The notes under the pieces: model-generated
Databases searched by the model: none
What the model was told of the DNA's origin: nothing
The model's input: only the letters and a program-made list of their open reading frames with translations
DNA from: Miscanthus floridulus
Lineage: Eukaryota; Streptophyta; Magnoliopsida; Poales; Poaceae
Assembly (NCBI RefSeq): GCF_019320115.1
Contig: NC_089591.1
Coordinates: 24,344,502-24,408,501, forward strand
Direction: 5' to 3'
DNA length: 64,000 bases
Shown: positions 46,615 through 56,518 of the stretch, piece by piece
How positions within the stretch are numbered: the first letter of the stretch is position 1
How the letters are laid out: every line of letters starts with the position of its first letter
Program-made: the position numbers and the translations under genes

Positions 46615-46731
46615 AACATCATGAACTTCTTCAAGAGTACCACTTACCAAATTCCAAACTCTATAAGCCTTACTTGTAGTGGTGTATCCAAGCAAGAATC
46701 CTTCATCACATTTCTTCTCAAATTTGCTCAA
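46615..46731 (-). pseudogene. Element H integrase C-terminal fragment
   Basis: On the minus strand it reads SKFEKKCDEGFLLGYTTTSKAYRVWNLVSGTLEEVHD, the conserved end of copia integrases, and continues at 43033 after J. It is cut at 46731 by the start of element L. Confidence 0.9.
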
Positions 46732-47919
46732 TGTTGACGGTCATTAACATCAACTATAAACCATCAATATAACTTGCATATGTACTTAATTCCATCACCA
46801 AACATAGGTCCAGGGGTTTAAACAAATAAATTTTATGAGTTTTGGTGAATCTATGTTTGTAGGAGGATTTAATCAAAAAACTATCAAGGTGGACCTATTC
46901 GTCAAAGTAAATACGATTATTCACGATGGTACCAACTTGGGAAGATTCCAGAAGACTCCACCAAAGATAGAGCCCACCTATCACTAAGATAGGCTGGCTG
47001 GCCCCACCACTAGGCCAGCTAGCCTATGGGTCCACATGTCGATCTCTCCTTTCTACGTCAGTTCTCCACCACCTCCTAGATTGCATCTATGCTATCCTTT
47101 TAAGTTGGTTTGATCCGAGGGTCTAGAATTGATGCTACCCCCTATATATAGCAGCCCCTATGCCCCTCCCTAGAGCCATCCTAAAACCCTAATTCATATC
47201 CTCCTCATCAAGATCAAAGCCAGTTATCAAAAGTAGATTAGTCCTCCATAGGATCTAGTCTTGTATTAGAAATAGAGAGATAGAGTGTGAGGGAATAGTT
47301 TGGAGGAAGTACCAGCCTGTTGGTGCTCTCTCTACGGCTTGTACCCTAGGCGGAATCTGGTTCTTCATGAGCTTGCATCTGAAATTTCTCTGGTAACCAA
47401 CTTCAAATTAAAGTAAGTAATTTGTTTATACTGTTCTTCAGGTTTGCGCCTCTTTTTTAGTACTTTAATCCTTATCAATCCTAGGTTAAAGTAGTATTCA
47501 TAGTGTAAGCATGGTGCTTAGACTCAGTTACTTGTAGATGCACTCTACATTCTAGATCGATGGTAGCTTGCGAGGGTGACTCTTATAGCCTCGTTGAGTC
47601 CTCTGTAGTCCACCTCCCATTTGTAGGCCTAGCAGAATTTAGTTACTTTAGGAAACATGCTCTACTTGTGTTTCCCTTAGTAATATCCCCAGAATTGAAC
47701 AATAGAAGACATAACTTACTGAAGTTAGAACTAGAAGACCTTAGTAATCTCCTTTATACTCCTATTATCATAAGTCTTGTTGCTACTCTGGGTCAACTTA
47801 GACATCGTTAATCTCACATGTTTCCCTATGCATGTGATACTTGGAATATTTTCAGGTGAAAGCTACAGCGATATCCATGAGCTTGTAGATTTATTTGTGT
47901 GCATTAATAAATACCGACA
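46732..47919 (+). repeat. Element L 5' LTR (1188 bp)
   Basis: Starts TGTTGACGGTC and ends AATACCGACA, eight bases before the TGG of the primer site. TATA-like ctatatatag at about 47151-47160, followed by cagccccta, could be the promoter. A frame at 47560-47811 is not supported by any domain. Confidence 0.85.
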
Positions 47920-47926
47920 AGCTTTC

Positions 47927-47944
47927 TGGTGCCATTGCCGAGGA
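47927..47944 (+). promoter_or_regulatory. Element L primer-binding site (Asp tRNA type)
   Basis: TGGTGCCATTGCCGAGGA differs by three transitions from TGGCGCCGTTGCCGGGGA, the complement of the plant Asp-tRNA 3' end used by Athila-type elements. Confidence 0.83.
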
Positions 47945-48025
47945 GACGGTTGCTAAGATAACTCTGAACCTAGCTTAACCTTGTATCTTTATTCTTTTAT
48001 CTTTTATTCTTTAATTCTTTTTACT

Positions 48026-49298
48026 ATGGATTTGGAATCCACACCTATATATCAATATGCCAAACCTATGAGCGCATGCCTAGAGCCACTAAAATCTACA
48101 GAGCCTATGCTAACACCTAGCTATGAGCTATGCCCATGTTTTATAAAAATGATTTAGAAACAATCCTTGTTGGGAGAAGCTGATGAAAACCCATACTCAC
48201 ACCTATGGGAGTTTGGACAGAACTATGCATGCTTGCATATCGCTAGCATGTCTGACGAGACCTTAAGATGGAAGTTGTTTCTGTTCTCTTTGACAGGAAG
48301 AGCTAAACAATAGTATAGTCAAACCATAGGAAGTATGAAAGGAGGTTGGGAAACGTTATGCACTAAATTTTGCCTAGCTTTCTTTCCCATCTCTAGAGTT
48401 GTCAACCTTCGATCTGAGGTTCTATCTTTTAAACAAAAAGAACAAGAATCTCTTGGCACAACATGGGCTCATTTTAATGACCTCATCACCACTAGCCCTG
48501 ACCTTGCCATTTAAGACCCTATACTTATTCAACATTTTTATATGGGTCTTAGCAAGGATTCCATGAAATCCCTTAATGCGGCCACTAGAGGAGCTTTTCT
48601 TCATTTGTCTGCTAGTAAGGCAAGGATTATCCTTGATAAAATTATTGGACGCATTCCCTACACTAGCATTCATGATAAACTCCTTGAGGAAGAGAAGGAA
48701 TCATCTCCCAAACAAGAAGAGGAAGTTTTGATAGCCAATCACAACCACTCCAATCCCATGATTTAGCTATCAATCCTGAACCAACAATACCCCAAAATCC
48801 TCCAATGGAAGAAAAAATTCCACCTATGGAAATCCCTTTTGAAATTAAGGTTGATCTTTTTATGCTAATTTTGGGAAAAGCTTAAACTTTCTATTACATA
48901 AGAGGCCTTTGAGTGAATATAATTCAAATCCTCTCAAGAAGGGATCTCTTAAGACGCATCCTTATTCCCATGTAGGACATTGGGAAGAACTCAAGGGTGG
49001 CATGTCAAGTGATGCTATAGAAGGAGAGCCAAGTCATTTAGAAGCTAATCCTATCTTTTCCCCTTCTATGCCCACGCTAGATGTCTCATATGAACCCATC
49101 TCTAAACCCATCCTTAACCCCAATGTTTCCCTTTATGCTCTTTTTCCTGAGTCTCATGATGATCCTAGAAATCCAATAAGACAACCAAAGCATAGAAATC
49201 ATGAAGGATCTATGGAAGACCAAGAAGAGCAACAACAATGGCTAGAGGATATTAAGAATTCATATGTCATTGAATGGATGGACAAGGACGAAGGCTAA
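48026..49298 (+). pseudogene. Element L gag, decayed
   Basis: ATG at 48026 (MDLESTPIYQYAKP). Retrotransposon gag homology runs from about 48210 to 48670: SDETLRWKLFLFSLTGRAKQ, then WETLCTKFCLAFFPISRV, then FKQKEQESLGTTWAHFND, then IQHFYMGLSKDSMKSL. An acidic stretch (KLLEEEKESSPKQEEEV) follows and then a second open part (48909-49298). Stops at about 48148, 48310, 48513 and 48764 and a frameshift near 48780 inactivate it. No zinc knuckle is seen before the break at 49387. Confidence 0.85.
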
Positions 49299-49386
49299 AG
49301 GGTAGCACCCAAACCAGATTTCGATCCAATAGGTGAGCTTAAATCAATCTCCTTAATAAACATGACTCATAGAAGTTTAGAGGAGG
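49299..49386 (+). other. Element L sequence after gag, up to element C
   Basis: Short stretch after a TAA at 49296. Its last five bases, ggagg, should be C's target-site duplication, but the other copy is not in the window. Confidence 0.5.
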
Positions 49387-52300
49387 TGTAACAACCTGAG
49401 TTTGTTGCAACCTAGGCAACCATTTTGACTAGCACCACCGTTCAAGCCAAGGTAAAGTGGCATTTCATGTCACCATCGCCGCTAAGGCCATGGTGCGCCA
49501 CAGACCTCAAGCTCGCCCATGGCCAGCCATAACCCATCCACCTCTGACCTCTCTCTCCCTCATCTAGTCATCATCGTAGGGTCTAGATGCTAAGGTCGAA
49601 GCCAGTTTAATTATTACCGCCGCCACCACACCGGAATGCGCAACCGCGCCATGCACAGTCCACCATGGCCACATGCATGAGCTCGCCACCGCCTGACATC
49701 ACATGCTGCCTTTAGGTCCCTCTAGTGCCTGTTACCATGTTGTCTAGAACTTCTGTATCTTCCCCAAAGATAGAGACCTCCCTTTGGCTATCGTATTGTT
49801 GGAATGGTGACCTCACCGCCGTGTGCTATGCACCGCCATGCTACCATGCATGTGGCCAGATCACACCGCCACTCCACCGTGACCTTGACCTAACCCTAGA
49901 GCTCCGCTAGGACCTCCTAACGCTGTAGCCATGCTCGCCTGGCCGTATCATCACGGAGACGACGAGCCCACCATAGAGCACCTCTGTCATGCCACCATTA
50001 TCGCTAGGCTAGGTAGCTCTAGTGATCCACTAGGCTAACCAAGGGTATCAATCAATGCACAAGGTTATGGGGAACACAATGCCGGTGACCTCACCGTCGG
50101 TGACCTCATCGTCAATGAATTTGCCTCTGGTCAAGCCATGCCCCTACTCTGTGTGTATGTCACATAGGGTCACATTGACCATGGGCCCCCACTGTCAGTG
50201 CCTCTGGGTGCATTGGACCGGGTGCACCTAGCTGCCGGGCCCGATTTAAAATTTGATTTTCTTTATTAATTTTCACAGATTTGAATGCAAACTTTAAAAA
50301 ATTGATACCTTGAGTTAGGAGTGTCCAAATTAGGTGAACTAAATTTTGTTAGATTCATCATGAAGTGTACAATTTTATAAAAATATGAAACCTACTGTTT
50401 GGGATATTTTTCTAGGATAATTAAATTGAGCTAAATAAGTGCTTTTAAATTTGCTTCCATCTTGTAAAATGCATATCTTGAGCTAGGGAAGTGCAAAAAT
50501 TATGATTCTAATTTTGCTAGTATTGTGTTGACATGCTATAGCTAGGAAAAATGCTGAACCTAGAGTAGGCATACTTGGAATATGGTCTTTCTATTTCATC
50601 TTAATCAATTGCTAGTTTTTATTAATTCAACTAGATGGCTGCATGTGTAGTTTCTGTTGTGGTGACAATTTCATGATGATAATGATCGTTTCTTTGAAAC
50701 TTGTTAATAAAAAAGTTGTAGATAACTTACCCATATATCTTGTCCTAAAATTTCATAATTATAGGCTAAATGGTTTAAGATTTATAGCTTCTAGAAGTTT
50801 GCTTTCAGATTTGCTTAGTCTCTGGATAGGTCTGAAAGATTGAATTGCTTGACCTAGATAGCTACTGAATCACCTTAAGATGATTAAAATAAAGTTGTAG
50901 GAAATTTTATAATATTTCCACAAAGTCCACAACCATATTGTTTGGATGTGTATAACTCCTAGTTAGGGTCAAAACAAGTGGTTGCTGTCTTGCAGTCTAG
51001 AAAATGTTTTAAATAGGTGTTTGTTTAATTACTAAAGAAGAGATATGCACCTACTCAGTAAAAGAAAATTTATCTTGTTATCCCTTTAATACATTACTAA
51101 TAAGGACACTATGAGTATGCACTTTATCATATCATATCATCCATGTCATTATCTATGCATCCATGATATCTTATTTCATGCTCATACATATATGATCGCC
51201 CCGAAGGAGTGACCCTACTAGAATTCGAAGAAGAGGCGGAGGAGAATTCAGGAGACACCATAGCCAATAGCTCCCGAAGGTGAGGAGCCAGCTACTGAGG
51301 AACTTCTAGAGTGCCCTAACCACCGACCCACTTCTTTCTTGAAAGGCAAGCCTCGGAGCATTATAAGTCTCCTATGTTTTATAAAATATCACTTAAGTCC
51401 TTTATATTTGATGCATTAGGTTATAAGAGTTGATTGGAAACACTTGATGCATAGAACTACCTTGTCTACAAATATACCTTGAATCCTATGTAGGTCCAGG
51501 ATCGAATAACTGCTTAGCAATGCTTAGCTCGGGTGATTTCCTATCACCTACTGAGATATAGGTGGACACTGAACCACGGTTGGCTATATTTTCTATCATG
51601 TAAAAGAACCATGGGATGTTGTAAATCAAGGCTGGACAGAGTCTATGTTGTAGGTTGACTCATGTGATTCCATCTACGTCGATTAAGGACCGCATTGTTG
51701 TTGGTCCCCGGTCATTTTGAACGCATGCCTCTCACTTAGCTAGTCGGATAACTCATTCCAACTTCAAAGCCAAGTAGCTCAACTCAGGACAGGCCTCATT
51801 CTGTTAGAGTGCACATAGTGGAGGTAGTAAGGATGTGTGGGGAACCGGTGTGAGGACAAGGGCAGATTAGAGTCCTGGTCGACCTAGCATCGGTAGTGTC
51901 CCTGATTATGCGGTGCTGATCGAACCCACAAATTGGACCCATGTTGTACCAAAGGTGACCTAAGGTGACCGTTGATCTGGTCTACCTAGGTTTGTGTTAG
52001 GAATACTGCCCAGCTAGTTGCAATCGATTGAAATCAGCCGTCTCTCTCGGATAGTGTGAAACTTGACTGAGCTTCCTTCTATCATAGTGATAATGGAAAG
52101 TGGAATGGTTCTGAGAATGATATAATAAATTGCTATGGTTACTATTGTTCTATCACTACTAATATACCACATGTTTGGCATAGGCTAGTTGCTAATCTAG
52201 AGATGAATAGCTATAATTAACTTGATGACCAAATTATAAAATATATAGCTGAATTAGTGGATTTTTATGCAAATTGTTGTCAAGCTAGCTCCACTTATAA

Positions 52301-52817
52301 AGCCTTGCATCATCCATGGAATCACTTTAAGTCTAGCTGAGTACCTTCTTGTACTCAGGATTTATTTCCCACTTGCAGATAACAAAGTCTTTCACGGCTA
52401 TTGTAAGAATTGCTTCTATCCCGCTGTGGACAAGGAGTAGGCGCCGGGCAAGGCGCTTCTATTTATATATCTAATCTATGATGCTTTTGTGGGTTGTGAT
52501 CATGGACTGGTAAGTATTTGAAAATGGTGTGAGGTGTTGGTTTAAAAACTACTTTGCTTCCGCTACTACTTTATTTGAACTTGGTTTGTAATAACTTTAA
52601 TCATACTCTGATGTATGGCAATGTATTTGTGAACTCTATGTAACATGTGGCATGTATGTTGAATCATGTACGATCTTGGTTGTATGTTGGTGATGAATCG
52701 AGACCCTTCGTGGTACTTGATGGACTACCGGATTTATATGGGCTCAAATATGATAGTGCGACTGCTTGCGGGCTGTCACTATACTTGTGCTCTTATAAAT
52801 TAGATAGTTTTGTTACA
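49387..52817 (+). repeat. Element C 5' LTR (3431 bp)
   Basis: Starts TGTAACAACCTGAG and ends AGTTTTGTTACA. From about 49430 it aligns with A's LTR from about 28845, so roughly 1 kb near the 5' side of A's LTR is absent here. GC-rich block about 49430-50240; hairpin/CAG block 52339-52378. No gene. Confidence 0.85.
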
Positions 52818-52819
52818 GT

Positions 52820-52831
52820 TGGTATCAGAGC
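52820..52831 (+). promoter_or_regulatory. Element C primer-binding site (initiator Met tRNA)
   Basis: TGGTATCAGAGC is an exact 12-base match to the complement of the initiator Met tRNA 3' end, two bases after the LTR. Confidence 0.93.
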
Positions 52832-53672
52832 AATATTCAACATTATTGCCATATGTGTATTTAAAACAAAGGTTTAAGTTTTCCAAAACCAGTTTTTGGT
52901 AACTTATAGTTATATATATAGGTGTTCAAATCTGAAATTTGAATCTAAAGTATTCCAGTGATCATTTCTTTTATGCCTAGTAAAGGATTTTAGGTGGCTA
53001 AATAAGTACTAACATGGGGGATTTTGTTTTCTTCATCCATACGATGTGCTATTATGTGGATGCCATTCACTTGACTGGTAATATATGGATCAAATGCCTC
53101 TACACCCAAGGTAAGATGATGAGTGGCATGACCACAAGTTGTGAGCGTGCGGTCTAAGGGGAGAGGTAGCTTTGATACTAAAGTATATATATGTCTCATA
53201 TATATACGGAGGTATTTAATTATGGGTTAGCTTTGATACGGCTATATATGCATATTTATATGTATATATAGGACATATTTAGTTTCGGGTAGCTTTGATA
53301 TGGAAGTATATATATATGGGTATATATATGGAAGTATTTAGTATTCAACCTAGAGACCAGATTTTCATTTCTATATTTATATAATTATGGGGCTGGGCTG
53401 AAATGAAATTCTTGTGTAGGTACACTAACAATGAAATGTGTAGCCCGACTAGTTATGTTTATATATGAGAGAATGTATGTATGCCACCGTGTATGTCGCT
53501 AGAAGTTTCAATTTTCCTAAGTTTGTGAGGACGTATGGAACGTGCATTCATCATGATAAATCATACATTACATACTTGCATTGTTCCTTCCCTTATAAGT
53601 TTCTTATTCGGTTAAGTAACTCTTTTCTATTATAACATTGTTCTCATGAGAGTTGCACCATTTTTACTACAG
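52832..53672 (+). other. Element C untranslated leader with 61-bp triplicate repeat
   Basis: TAGCTTTGATA at 53167, 53228 and 53290, each with adjacent GTATATATATG-like sequence. The same triplet is in A. The leader ends in tttttactacag right before the ATG of the next frame, which looks like a splice acceptor. Confidence 0.72.
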
Positions 53673-54545
53673 ATGGCAGCCTATTACCCACCGAAAGAGA
53701 ACAAGGCGTTCTTGGGTATCTTTGGTACACCTGCCTTGCTCTAGAGAGTGTTGTATTTTGTGGGGTACATAGAGCCATCCCAATCCTTTTGGACACAATG
53801 GCATGTGCAGGGGAACCATGGTTTGAGGTGCAAGTGTCCATCCTAGCTTGTATATGGGCACCACTAGTACTAGGGCTAGAAAGCAGAGTCTGAGGGAAGA
53901 ACCCCTTGGGAAGGCACTCAAGTGGTAGCCTTTGAGATCCTGAGCAGACTTTGTCAGCAGCATGGTGATTCACTCACCAATAGTGCAACAAGATCTATTC
54001 CTTAGGTGGATCCAGCTATGGTAGTTTGGAAGCAGCATGACCGTGTTTCTATGGTGCAAGGACTGTGACAAGTGGGCACAAAGCTCGAGTCCTGCTATGT
54101 GTGCTATGTTTCTTGTCCTGCAGATGTTTCATGCCTGAGAAGACGCCCACTATTTCTGGCAAGAGTCTTATAACATCTGTGTATACAAGCTCATGGAAGC
54201 TAGGGAAGTATAGTGAAGGCTGAAGAAGCATGTGCGTAAGCACAAGAAGATAGCTAGGAAGGCTCTTTGGGACACTGATGAAGCTCATACAATGTTGGGA
54301 GCCCTCTAGACTCAGATGGAGAATGCTGTTGCGGATAGGAATGCAGCACAGGTAGAGACGTAGATCGCTCATGCTCAGAGGGTGTAGGCCATCCAATAGA
54401 GTGATGAGGCCTACTATCTTGTAGAGGCTAAAGAGGAGTCTAGGAATAGGACTATGGTTCTAGCTGGGTGGCTAGAGAATGACTACCATCAAAGGGAGAT
54501 GAAGTACCGATGTCAGATTTAGGAGCAACTGGAACACCATTGTGG
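53673..54545 (+). pseudogene. Pre-gag reading frame of element C (unknown protein, coiled coil)
   Basis: A frame between leader and gag that is not gag or pol. ATG 53673 opens MAAYYPPKENKAFLGIFGTP, then VLYFVGYIEPSQSFWTQWHVQG; after a shift and return it reads WEGTQVVAFEILSRLCQQHGD, then VDPAMVVW. From about 54205 a Glu/Lys/Arg/Ala-rich stretch follows (RLKKHVRKHKKIARKALWD, then TQMENAVADRNAAQVET, then ENDYHQREMKYRCQI), likely a coiled coil. There are about ten stops, mostly TAG, and at least two frame changes. The coherence across about 280 codons argues that it was a real protein. I do not recognise its function. It is absent from A, where an inverted protease copy sits in its place. Confidence 0.62.
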
Positions 54546-55129
54546 AACTTTAGCATGATGTTCATCACCTCAACATCATCATTAATCCTATTCCTCCCCC
54601 TAGTAGCTATGGAAGAAGAAGAGGAAGATCTAGAAATGTTCATGGGAGATGACGGTTTGAAAGAGAAAGAGGAAGAACAACTTGTGCCTAGTGGACAATG
54701 ATGAGGCAAATGATATGTCTGGTGTTGACAATGACCACTTTGAGGCATAACTCAACTATAGTGCTTAGCTACATGCGATAGCTCCATATCTTTTTTGATC
54801 TTTTATGTAATGGACATGTGATTTAAGTTTCGATCTTCAAATGTATCATGAATGTAATATTGGAACCTTGCATTTTGGTCCACTATGGGTCAAACTCTAA
54901 TGAAATTCTAGTTTTGTTTTACTAGTAAAATGTGACATGTGCGCGAATGTATTACGAGTACGATAAGTGATCAAATTGGTGATGTCATGTTGTGAGAATG
55001 AATTATTGTGCCTCTGCTTTATTGTATGAATTTAGCTTCTCTCCAGTAAATTTAGTTTGGCATGATTACACAATTCTTCTGCAATTTCATGACATCAGCC
55101 AATAATCACTTATTGTTGCAATTTTGTAG
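54546..55129 (+). other. Element C spacer between pre-gag frame and gag
   Basis: Includes a short Glu-rich open stretch (54576-54700) that may belong to the C-terminus of the preceding frame. The remainder is AT-rich and I see no gene in it. Confidence 0.5.
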
Positions 55130-55587
55130 ATGATTCGCACTTATGCTAGGGCAGGTACGAGCCAAGGTGGCAATGATGGTGACCTACCACCACCACCGCC
55201 ACCCTCCATGAATGATTTTTTCACGCAATTCTTGGGGAATCAACGAGCAATGGAATAAACACTACACCTCATTGCGTAGAATACTACCCATGCCCACCAG
55301 CAAAATTAGGGGCCAGAACCCAATCAATACAGTACATTCAAGGACTTTCTGGAGACTAAGCCTCCTATCTTTAAAGAGGTAGAAGAACCGCTCTAGGCTG
55401 ATGAGTGGTTGAACACTATTGAACAAAAGTTCTATCGGTTGAGGGTCACCAAAATGATGAAGTCCAAGTATGCATCGCATCAACTATAGGGGACTCATTA
55501 TTTGTTTGCCTTGCCTATTGGAGCAAATGTTACCTAGGAGCAATTCAAGATAGCCTTTAGGGGGCATCATATACTATCGATGAAATC
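55130..55587 (+). pseudogene. Element C gag, N-terminal part
   Basis: ATG at 55130: MIRTYARAGTSQGG, a six-proline run, then MNDFFTQFLGNQRAME, a TAA, then LHLIA...HAHQQ. The capsid homology follows: FKDFLETKPPIFKEVEEPL, then ADEWLNTIEQKFYRLRVTK, then EQFKIAFRGHH. Stops are TAA, TAG and TAG at Gln-like positions. It ends at 55587, where D begins. The matching part of A starts only at 23514, so this copy supplies the N-terminus that A lacks. Confidence 0.85.
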
Positions 55588-56047
55588 TGGTCGGCAGTCT
55601 ACCGAGTAGTATACCCACGGTAGTAGATGAATCGATGGAAGCGCGCATAATAGGAACTAGATGGTGACACAAGGAGTAGAGACAGCGATTTAGACAGGTT
55701 TGGGCCATCTGATTGACGTAATACCCTACGTCCTGTGTCTTTGTTGGATTGTATTGAATATGAGATGAATTCGAGGGGGTCCCTACCCACCTTATATAGT
55801 CTGGGGGGTAGGGTTACTAGTCGGTTTAGGCTTAGATCTATTTAGTTATATAGTAAGTATTTACAAGGAATACGATATCTATCATATCCGAAAAGATCTT
55901 CCTTCATCATCAAGATGTCTTCTGATTGCCTTGTGGTGCACATCGACTAGAACTCGGCACCATAGGCCTTGATCTTATGGGCTAGACCTCCCCTTATGGT
56001 GTAGCCCATGTCCATTGTTGTGGGTACCTAGGGTTGTACCCCCCACA
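55588..56047 (-). repeat. Element D 3' LTR (~460 bp)
   Basis: On the minus strand it starts TGTGGGGGGTACAACCC, like B (TGTGGGGGGTACGACCC), and has the TATA box at 55790-55798 (minus strand TATATAAGG). The left end, at tggtcggcag, is set by where C's gag homology stops. Confidence 0.8.
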
Positions 56048-56518
56048 GCTAGTCCCCGAGCACCTTGTATCTGCTGAGCAATGTTGTCTTGAGCAAGTCC
56101 GAGTAGTTTAACTTGGAGTCAGCCAGCAAATCTAGCAATTCGAACAGTTTAACTAGTAATCCAATCAATAGAACAAAGTGCCAACCAGTTTAACTAGTAA
56201 TCCCACTGGTGGAAATTGAAGCCAGCCAATTTATTAGGTGACATGATCTCGGACTTAGCCAAGTAAGGCTTGCTAGAAGGATGTAAGGAGCTCATGTTTA
56301 AAATTTAAAAATTCTCCACCTTAGGTGAAGTGTACACACTTAGGCTTCGTTGGCGAAGTGAGATGATCATCATTCTTGACTTATGCAAAGAGGATATTAG
56401 TACTGATATATGTGCCACAAGGTGTAATATATACGTTGTAGTCCCCAAGCCTGACAGTAGGTGAAGAAGACACCTGGTGTCAGGATCAAAGAATTTCAAC
56501 GATCACTTAGTCAGTATA
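56048..56518 (-). other. Element D polypurine tract and 3' interior
   Basis: The tract GGTGCTCGGGGACTAGC (minus strand) adjoins the LTR at 56048-56064. The rest is noncoding and similar to J. The last five bases, gtata (56514-56518), are the expected target-site copy of E. Confidence 0.65.

Larger units (their letters stand above)
39356..46731 (-). mobile_element. Element H: Sirevirus-like Ty1/copia element, 5' part missing, interrupted by J
   Basis: Minus strand, from right to left: integrase C-terminus (46620-46731), continued after J at 43033, then reverse transcriptase, RNase H, a long 3' noncoding region with repeated polypurine motifs, and an LTR at 39356-39936. Integrase before reverse transcriptase is the copia order. 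Everything upstream of the integrase C-terminus is cut off by element L at 46732. Confidence 0.85.
46732..49386 (+). mobile_element. Element L: Athila-like Ty3/gypsy element, 5' LTR and gag visible
   Basis: LTR 46732-47919, an Asp-tRNA-type primer site, and gag up to where element C begins at 49387. Pol and the 3' LTR must lie beyond the window if C is an insertion into L. L itself is inserted into H's integrase. Confidence 0.85.
49387..55587 (+). mobile_element. Element C: relative of element A, 5' part
   Basis: LTR, intact primer site, leader, extra pre-gag frame and the start of gag, then broken by element D at 55588. The LTR from about 49430 and the leader align with A, at clear divergence, so C is a separate subfamily or an older copy. 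Confidence 0.87.
55588..56518 (-). mobile_element. Element D: TAT-type element, 3' end only
   Basis: An LTR (55588-56047) and about 470 bp of interior on the minus strand, cut by element E at 56519. The interior aligns with J (43448-43860), so D belongs to J's family. Confidence 0.82.
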
